This document shows, piece by piece, positions 4,194 through 8,523 of a stretch of 8,523 nt of DNA (the stretch's first letter is position 1; every line of letters starts with the position of its first letter). Location of the stretch: assembly GCA_001776425.1 (NCBI GenBank), contig MFBN01000015.1, positions 1 to 8,523 of the forward strand, given 5' to 3'. Position numbers and translations under genes: made by a program. Below the pieces are notes generated by a model. That model searched no databases. It saw nothing but the letters and a program-made list of their open reading frames with translations, and was not told the origin of the DNA. The stretch is from Candidatus Curtissbacteria bacterium RIFCSPLOWO2_01_FULL_37_9. GTDB taxonomy: Bacteria > Patescibacteriota > Microgenomatia > Curtissbacterales > GWA2-41-24.

Positions 4194-4754
4194 ATGGCTA
4201 ATTTTCTACAGATCGAAAAATATTTAAAAGAAAAGAAGATTTCCTATAAGCTAATTAGCTTGCGGTCCTCTCCCGCAAAGCGGGATGCGGGCCTAAAAGT
4301 TATTGATTTAGGTGGCGAGGTATTTACAGTCGATCAAGTCAAAAAGAGCGGAGTGGAGGAAGACGAGATTGTTAAGACCTTGGTTATCAGGATTGGGAGA
4401 TCCCAAGGATTCAATCAACAAAATGTTGAACGATCGTCCATAAAAATGCAATTTATGGCTCTAGCAATCAGGAGGAAGGATCGGGTCGATTTTAAAAAGG
4501 TCAGAAGATTATTTGGGAGCAAAAGCGGGCTGGCAAGACCTGAAGAGGTTTTGATGGTTTGTCATGTGCCGGTCGGTGCAGTTTGCCCGATTTTAATCGA
4601 AGTCCCTTTATATTTTGACCAAAAAGTGATGAGTTTGAAACATGTCAACATGGGCAGTGGCGATTTGAAAAAAGGGCTTGAGATGAAATTATCTGACTTA
4701 CTTTTGGCAGTTGGTGATTATAAATTAGCAGATATGGTAATTGATGACCCATGA
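4194..4754 (+). CDS. YbaK/EbsC/ProX-type aminoacyl-tRNA deacylase
   Basis: 186 residues in a family usually near 150-165. The domain opens IEKYLKEKKISYKLI, then VFTVDQV...EDEIVKTLVIR (about 43-66), with the conserved Lys61 that in this family contacts the mischarged tRNA. FMALAIRRKDRVDFKKVRRL follows, and near the C-terminus the loop VPVGAVCPI (about 125-133) that stands for the family's substrate-pocket Gly-x-x-x-Pro motif. Family members hydrolyse wrongly charged tRNAs (Cys-tRNA-Pro or Ala-tRNA-Pro types); the exact substrate is not clear. The extra length comes from two in-frame inserts, about residues 24-42 and 69-86, each coinciding with palindromic DNA. It sits 48 bp before trpS on the same strand and probably shares its transcript, which fits a common role in translation fidelity. 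Confidence 0.8.
   Translation: MANFLQIEKYLKEKKISYKLISLRSSPAKRDAGLKVIDLGGEVFTVDQVKKSGVEEDEIVKTLVIRIGRSQGFNQQNVERSSIKMQFMALAIRRKDRVDFKKVRRLFGSKSGLARPEEVLMVCHVPVGAVCPILIEVPLYFDQKVMSLKHVNMGSGDLKKGLEMKLSDLLLAVGDYKLADMVIDDP
4264..4293 (+). repeat. Palindromic in-gene insert 1 in the YbaK gene
   Basis: Stem GGTCC/GGGCC (4264-4268 with 4289-4293, one wobble) enclosing a perfect TCCCGC-AAA-GCGGGA hairpin (4271-4285). It encodes residues of the loop RSSPAKRDAGLKVIDLGGE, which separates two blocks that are adjacent in ordinary family members. GC content is far above the surrounding gene. CCCGCAAAGC also occurs, inverted, in the trpS insert. Confidence 0.55.
4393..4429 (+). repeat. Palindromic in-gene insert 2 in the YbaK gene
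   Basis: Two palindromes in a row: TTGGGA-GA-TCCCAA (4393-4406) and TCAACA-AAA-TGTTGA (4415-4429), followed by the 8-bp palindrome ACGATCGT near 4430. They encode RSQGFNQQNVERSSIK, an extra segment between VIRIG and MQFMALA where family members have a short turn. Confidence 0.45.
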
Positions 4755-4781
4755 TAGTTATTCGAAATAGAGGTTTGCCAA

Positions 4782-4798
4782 TGTTATGATGGGAGGAG
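4782..4798 (+). promoter_or_regulatory. trpS Shine-Dalgarno site and overlapping -10
   Basis: GGGAGGAG (4791-4798) ends 4 nt before the trpS ATG and is the only strong Shine-Dalgarno in the window. It fits trpS being the second gene of an operon. TGTTATGAT (4782-4790) directly before it matches an extended -10. If that is used, transcription would begin around 4797, and the Shine-Dalgarno would be lost from the mRNA. Confidence 0.6.
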
Positions 4799-4802
4799 AA
4801 AA

Positions 4803-5921
4803 ATGAAAAAAAGAATTTTAACTGGAGATCGGCCGACCCCATTTCGCTCAGTGAGCTTTGCGGGGTTTACCCAGAAGGTTCACCCTGAAGGGCAAGCAGA
4901 TCAATCAATTAGGAAGCGAATTCTAACAGGAGATCGTCCAACCGGTAAATTGCATCTTGGGCATTATGTTGGGTCTTTGAAAAACAGAGTAAAGTTGCAG
5001 GATGAATATGACTGCTACTTTATCATTGCGGATTTACATACTTTAACGACTCAACCGGAAAAGACTAGGGAACTTTCCGAAAATGTCAGGCAGTTAGTCT
5101 TAGATTATTTATCTGTTGGAATTGATCCGGCAAAATCAATAATATATTTGCAGTCGGAAATACCGGAAGTGGCGGAACTTGCATTAATTTTTGGAAACTT
5201 AATAACCGTACCAAGGCTTCAGCGTTTGCCAACTTTAAAAGATGTGATGGCAGATAGCGATATTAAAATTCCATCTTTTGGCCTTTTGGGTTATCCGGTA
5301 TTGCAGGCAGCTGATATTTTAAGCTTTAAGGCAAATTTAGTGCCGGTTGGAAAAGATCAAGCTTCGCATATCGAAGTAACTCGTGAGATTGCAAGAGACT
5401 TTAACCGTATATATTCAGAGATTTTCCCGATTCCCCAAGCTCTCATTCCGAAAGAAATAGGTACTTTGCCGGGAACAGACGGAAAGGCGAAGATGAGCAA
5501 AAGCGCAGGTAATGTTATTAATCTTTCGGATGATTCAACCTTAGTCAAAAAAAAGGTGATGGAAATGTATACAGATCCTAAAAGAATTCATGGCAACGAG
5601 CCGGGTAATGTTGACAATAACCCTGTTTTTATTTATTTAAATGCGTTTGTTCCAGAGTTAAGAGATAGGAGTTTAGAATTAAAAGCTAATGAATATAAGG
5701 AAAGATATAAAAAAGGTAAAGTGAAAGATGTTGAGGTTAAGGAGTTTTTATTTGCGATTTTGGAAAAGTTCTTGCAACCCCTGAGAGAAAATCGAGCTCG
5801 ATTCGAGCGAGATCCTGAGCTTGTCGAACGGATTCTCAAAGAAAGTACGGACAAAGCCCGCGCTGAAGTTCAAAAAAATTTATCTGAAATCAAACGCGCG
5901 ATGAAGATTGGGTTTGCTTAA
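4803..5921 (+). CDS. trpS: Tryptophanyl-tRNA synthetase
   Basis: Class I synthetase that charges tRNA-Trp in the cytoplasm. 372 residues against a usual 325-340. The HIGH-type signature is GKLHLGHYVGS (HLGH at 51-54); ADLHTLTT, a YLQSEIPEVAEL strand and GYPVLQAADIL (tryptophan pocket region) follow. Next come VGKDQASHIEVTREIARDFN, KMSKS at 230-234 (inside GTDGKAKMSKSAGN), and the helical anticodon-binding C-terminus ending IKRAMKIGFA. All signatures are intact. The surplus is N-terminal: KRILTGDRPT appears at residues 3-12 and again at 38-47, with 25 residues of insert-like sequence between. Only the second copy runs on into the catalytic fold. The start at 4803 is set by a strong Shine-Dalgarno. 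It is probably cotranscribed with the upstream YbaK gene; its end overlaps any TTG start of the next gene. Confidence 0.95.
   Translation: MKKRILTGDRPTPFRSVSFAGFTQKVHPEGQADQSIRKRILTGDRPTGKLHLGHYVGSLKNRVKLQDEYDCYFIIADLHTLTTQPEKTRELSENVRQLVLDYLSVGIDPAKSIIYLQSEIPEVAELALIFGNLITVPRLQRLPTLKDVMADSDIKIPSFGLLGYPVLQAADILSFKANLVPVGKDQASHIEVTREIARDFNRIYSEIFPIPQALIPKEIGTLPGTDGKAKMSKSAGNVINLSDDSTLVKKKVMEMYTDPKRIHGNEPGNVDNNPVFIYLNAFVPELRDRSLELKANEYKERYKKGKVKDVEVKEFLFAILEKFLQPLRENRARFERDPELVERILKESTDKARAEVQKNLSEIKRAMKIGFA
4809..4943 (+). repeat. Duplication plus palindromic insert at the trpS 5' end
   Basis: Ten codons for KRILTGDRPT at 4809-4838 recur at 4914-4943, 105 bp apart. Six of the ten codons differ and every difference is silent. 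Between them, the sequence includes a CCCC/GGGG (4837-4840 with 4862-4865) plus GCTC/GAGC (4846-4849 with 4853-4856) stem, the palindrome GGGTTTACCC (4863-4872), and two GAAGG direct repeats. The insert encodes PFRSVSFAGFTQKVHPEGQA and a few more residues, with no family counterpart. Confidence 0.75.
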
Positions 5922-5943
5922 ATTTTCAATTGGCAAGTTCCTC

Positions 5944-5972
5944 TTGACAAGCTTCTCAATTCATAGCACAAT
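5944..5972 (+). promoter_or_regulatory. Promoter of the 5983-6597 gene
   Basis: TTGACA (5944-5949), a 17-nt spacer and CACAAT (5967-5972). A perfect -35 with a four-of-six -10. It predicts a start near 5979, 4 nt before the GTG at 5983, which decides the start choice for that gene. Confidence 0.55.
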
Positions 5973-5982
5973 TTCTCACAGA

Positions 5983-6597
5983 GTGGTTAAAGAAATTGAA
6001 TCATCAATTGTCCAGCATTACCGTGATTTCTGCTTCGAAAATCGTATAGAACTATCTAAATTTAGACGAGTTTACTTTCGTAAAAAGGATGCAGAAGACA
6101 GAGATCCTAGACTTTGTCAGGCATTATCACAAATTACAGCTGATCCTTCTGTTGATTCGAAAGCTTTATTAATAATTAATAAATTAAATGCCCAAGGTGA
6201 TTTGATAGATTTACTTTTAATTCCCAAGGGTTCACCATATTATGACTTTTGCGAGGATGTACAAGATTTCCCGCCAATTAGGGAAGGCGACATGTTCGTC
6301 ATGACTGTTTCAAGAAGAGACAAATCCAGACCGGGATTTAAGTATATAGCTGTTGTTCAGGATGAAGTACCTCCAGACATTAAACTGAAGAGAGCCGCGT
6401 CGATTGCTGTAAGAGAAGTGAGTGTCATCTTCGGTTGTAATCCGCGGATATTGATGGCAGAAGCAAAAGAAGTAACTAGAGTAGAATTTGTTAAAGCAAT
6501 TAGGGATTTAGATAAAAAGGGCATACGTGTACTGTCTTCGATTACGGAAAGGTTTCCGGAATTAGAAATCAGTAAAAGTATCCATGTGGCTGCCTAA
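5983..6597 (+). CDS. Hypothetical protein, 204 aa
   Basis: I do not recognise this protein. From the GTG at 5983 it runs 204 residues: VVKEIESSIVQHYRDFCFEN, a basic stretch FRRVYFRKKDAEDRD, a hydrophobic pair of strands ALLIINKLNAQGDLIDLLLI (about residues 61-80), and then IREGDMFVMTV...FKYIAVVQDE (about 99-127). After this comes a helix IKLKRAASIAVREVSVIFG, and a final helical region ending SITERFPELE. The alternation of strands and helices suggests a compact soluble alpha/beta domain; no catalytic motif, signal peptide or membrane span is seen. The frame extends back to a TTG at 5908 overlapping trpS, but those 25 residues lie over the promoter and are probably untranslated. Its stop codon is in a small hairpin, GCCTAA/TTAGGC (6592-6608), without a T run. 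It lies between trpS and ftsH and has its own promoter. Confidence 0.65.
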   Translation: MVKEIESSIVQHYRDFCFENRIELSKFRRVYFRKKDAEDRDPRLCQALSQITADPSVDSKALLIINKLNAQGDLIDLLLIPKGSPYYDFCEDVQDFPPIREGDMFVMTVSRRDKSRPGFKYIAVVQDEVPPDIKLKRAASIAVREVSVIFGCNPRILMAEAKEVTRVEFVKAIRDLDKKGIRVLSSITERFPELEISKSIHVAA

Positions 6598-6643
6598 ATT
6601 TCTTAGGCCCAATATAAATCTCCTGGCAATTTCTTACTTCAAG

Positions 6644-6652
6644 TGATAGAAT
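6644..6652 (+). promoter_or_regulatory. Extended -10 promoter of ftsH
   Basis: TGATAGAAT (TG-n-TAGAAT), with a weak CTGGCA at 6623-6628 (18-nt spacing). The ATG at 6665 is 12 nt past the box, so the leader would be about 6 nt with no Shine-Dalgarno. Confidence 0.5.
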
Positions 6653-6664
6653 TATTTTCCACCT

Positions 6665-8523
6665 ATGCCCAAACAGCCGGAAATAGAACTTAAACAAAAA
6701 AATAATACTCGGTCTGATAATGGTAAAAAACGAACTTTACCAAAGGTTTCTATTCCTAAGATGAATCCTAAATCGTCTTGGCGTGGTTTTGTTATTTATG
6801 CTGTTTTGGGGCTACTTCTTTTTGTTTTTTTTGCAGTTACTTCTAATCCCGCAACCAGATTTACTCCGGTTGAACCGCTTTCTCGGGTAATTACCGACAT
6901 CAAAGACAATAAAGCAAAATCTATTGAGGTCGACGGAGACAGACTTTTAGTTGTGCTTTTTGATGGTAGTAATTACAATTCCAGAAAAGAGGAAAATCAG
7001 TCTTTTTTTGCGGCCCTGGAAGCAGCCAAAGTTGATCCTTCAACTGTGACAATTACGGTTAAAGACCGTACTTTTTCGCAAGCATGGGTGACAATCTTGA
7101 CGACTTTTCTGCCGCTGGGTTTGATTATTCTCTTTTTCTTTTTCATCTTTAGGCAGGCCAGAGAAGGAGCTTCATCTGTATTTTCCTTTGGTCAGTCCCG
7201 TGCCAAGCAGTTTACAAAAGATATGCCCAAGATTACTTTTGGAGATGTAGCCGGTGTTGATGAGGCAAAACAGGAACTCCAGGAAGTAGTTGATTTCTTA
7301 AAACATCCGGAAAAATACCGATCGATAGGAGCTCGTACCCCTAAAGGTGTTCTTCTGGTTGGTCCGGCCGGAACAGGTAAGACTTTGCTTGCCAGAGCCG
7401 TTGCCGGGGAAGCCGGAGTACCTTTTTTCTCGGTTGCTGGCTCAGAATTTATGGAAATGCTGGTTGGTGTGGGTGCAGCCAGAGTCCGTGACTTGTTTAG
7501 TCAAGCTAAAAAAACTGCCCCCGGGATTATTTTTATTGATGAAATTGAATCGATTGGCAGAATGCGCGGCATGGGGTTTTCCGGCGGACATGACGAACGG
7601 GAACAAACTTTAAATCAGATATTGGTTGAAATGGACGGTTTTGCGCCAAATGATAACGTCATGGTAATGTCGGCAACAAACAGGCCCGATCTTTTGGATC
7701 CGGCATTGACCCGTCCCGGAAGATTTGACAGAAGAGTAACTTTGGATCTGCCTGATATAGAAGGCAGAAAAGCTATCATCAAAATTCACAAAAAAGGTAA
7801 ACCTTTTACCGAGGATGCAGATTATGAAAGACTGGCAAGAAGAACTGTCGGATTTTCCGGAGCGGATCTTGCTAACATGTTGAACGAAGCGGCGATTTTA
7901 GCAGCCAGGACAGGCAAAAAAGCCATTGATAATATAGATTTGGAAGAAGCTGCTACAAAAGTTAAGCTCGGACCCCAGCGTAAACGAATGCAGTCTAAAG
8001 AAGAAAGAAGCATGACTGCGTATCATGAAGCCGGACATGCTATTGTTGCTCATATTATGCCTCATGTTGATCCGGTTCACCGGATTTCGATTGTGGCAAG
8101 GGGCATAACCGGTGGTCATACACTTGTTCCGCCATCGATCGATCGTTATACCGAGACCAAGACAAGACTTTTGGAACAAGTGGCGACACTTTTGGGTGGA
8201 AGAGCAGCCGAGGAATTGGTTTTTGGCGAATTTACCACTGGGGCTGCATCAGACTTGGAAATTGCCTCGGGCATTGCTCGGGAAATGGTTACCCAATTGG
8301 GAATGAGTAATCTTGGCCCGACAATATTTGCACCTCGTCCCCAGTTTGGCATCTGGCCTGGTATGGGTGAACAAAACCAGGTTTCCGAAGAATTGGCCGC
8401 AAAAATCGACAGAGAAATCGCCGGTATTATTGACGAAGGATACAAGCTTGCCCAATCTACACTAAAAAAATTCAAAGCAAAACTCGATAAAATTGCCGAT
8501 ACTTTACTTGAAAAGGAAACACT
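6665..8523 (+). CDS. ftsH: ATP-dependent zinc metalloprotease FtsH, 3' end missing
   Basis: Membrane-anchored AAA+ protease that extracts and degrades membrane and short-lived cytoplasmic proteins as a hexamer. 619 codons are visible; the frame is open at the right edge, and the last sequence matches the start of the family's terminal helix, so perhaps 20-60 residues are missing. Order: Lys-rich tail, transmembrane helix 1 (about 41-62), small extracytoplasmic domain, transmembrane helix 2 (about 140-162). Then Walker A GPAGTGKT (233-240), pore segment EMLVGVG (264-270), Walker B IIFIDEIE (288-295), second region of homology with RPGRFDRR, zinc site HEAGH (454-458), and third zinc ligand Asp530 in ASDLEIA. 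Two departures from the norm: GPPGTGKT is GPAGTGKT, and the pore-loop Phe (M-F-V-G) is Leu266. The start is the first ATG after the promoter. Confidence 0.95.
   Translation, partial: MPKQPEIELKQKNNTRSDNGKKRTLPKVSIPKMNPKSSWRGFVIYAVLGLLLFVFFAVTSNPATRFTPVEPLSRVITDIKDNKAKSIEVDGDRLLVVLFDGSNYNSRKEENQSFFAALEAAKVDPSTVTITVKDRTFSQAWVTILTTFLPLGLIILFFFFIFRQAREGASSVFSFGQSRAKQFTKDMPKITFGDVAGVDEAKQELQEVVDFLKHPEKYRSIGARTPKGVLLVGPAGTGKTLLARAVAGEAGVPFFSVAGSEFMEMLVGVGAARVRDLFSQAKKTAPGIIFIDEIESIGRMRGMGFSGGHDEREQTLNQILVEMDGFAPNDNVMVMSATNRPDLLDPALTRPGRFDRRVTLDLPDIEGRKAIIKIHKKGKPFTEDADYERLARRTVGFSGADLANMLNEAAILAARTGKKAIDNIDLEEAATKVKLGPQRKRMQSKEERSMTAYHEAGHAIVAHIMPHVDPVHRISIVARGITGGHTLVPPSIDRYTETKTRLLEQVATLLGGRAAEELVFGEFTTGAASDLEIASGIAREMVTQLGMSNLGPTIFAPRPQFGIWPGMGEQNQVSEELAAKIDREIAGIIDEGYKLAQSTLKKFKAKLDKIADTLLEKET

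Noticed and set aside
5790..5830. 14-bp palindrome AATCGAGCTCGATT and nearby CCTGAGCTTGTCGAA, resembling common REP-type repeats, in the trpS 3' region
   Set aside because: The encoded ERDPELVERILKES aligns with the normal TrpS C-terminal helix, so there is no inserted segment; codon coincidence is enough.
7347..7613. 88-aa plus-strand ORF inside ftsH in another frame
   Set aside because: It overlaps the Walker A/B region of a clearly intact ftsH frame; a shadow ORF.
7822..8475. Several minus-strand ORFs opposite ftsH
   Set aside because: No promoter, ribosome site or family likeness; they mirror the protease coding frame.

Overview
The window looks like a piece of a small-genome, AT-rich bacterium, most likely a member of the Candidate Phyla Radiation (Patescibacteria), possibly Microgenomates-like. 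This is inferred from several things: the style of its TrpS and FtsH proteins, a tRNA gene without an encoded CCA, very short or absent 5' leaders with few Shine-Dalgarno sites, and small proteins I cannot place. No marker in the window fixes the taxonomy.

Left part (1-4150), accessory: the start of a RelE/HigB (Gp49-like) toxin gene runs off the left edge on the minus strand. Behind it lies a minus-strand hypothetical gene (358-762) with a near-consensus sigma70-type promoter. Next come a frameshifted remnant of a GIY-YIG endonuclease (1045-1150), a GT-B-like glycosyltransferase (1220-2410), a metallo-beta-lactamase-fold hydrolase (2805-3569) and a tRNA with anticodon CAU (3744-3816). Between these genes lie three diverged copies of one minus-strand small-protein sequence (813-1010, 2417-2640, 3576-3675). 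Copies 1 and 2 flank the glycosyltransferase; copies 2 and 3 flank the hydrolase. Copies 1 and 2 differ mostly at silent codon positions and carry hairpins of different sequence at the same place; copy 3 is broken by a stop codon. After the tRNA there is a hairpin-rich stretch, then a candidate ~100-nt RNA gene ending in a clean terminator.

Right part (4150-8523), housekeeping: a YbaK/EbsC-type aminoacyl-tRNA deacylase (4194-4754) is followed by tryptophanyl-tRNA synthetase trpS (4803-5921), a hypothetical gene (5983-6597) and ftsH (6665 to the right edge). The first two genes form a translation-quality pair.

The two most unusual things are (i) trpS, whose N-terminal KRILTGDRPT segment occurs twice, separated by a palindrome-rich insert, with the two copies differing only by silent changes, and (ii) the three-copy small-ORF/hairpin repeat family. 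YbaK carries two similar palindromic in-frame inserts. Promoter-to-start spacing suggests leaderless or near-leaderless transcripts for most genes here; trpS is the exception, with a strong Shine-Dalgarno site.
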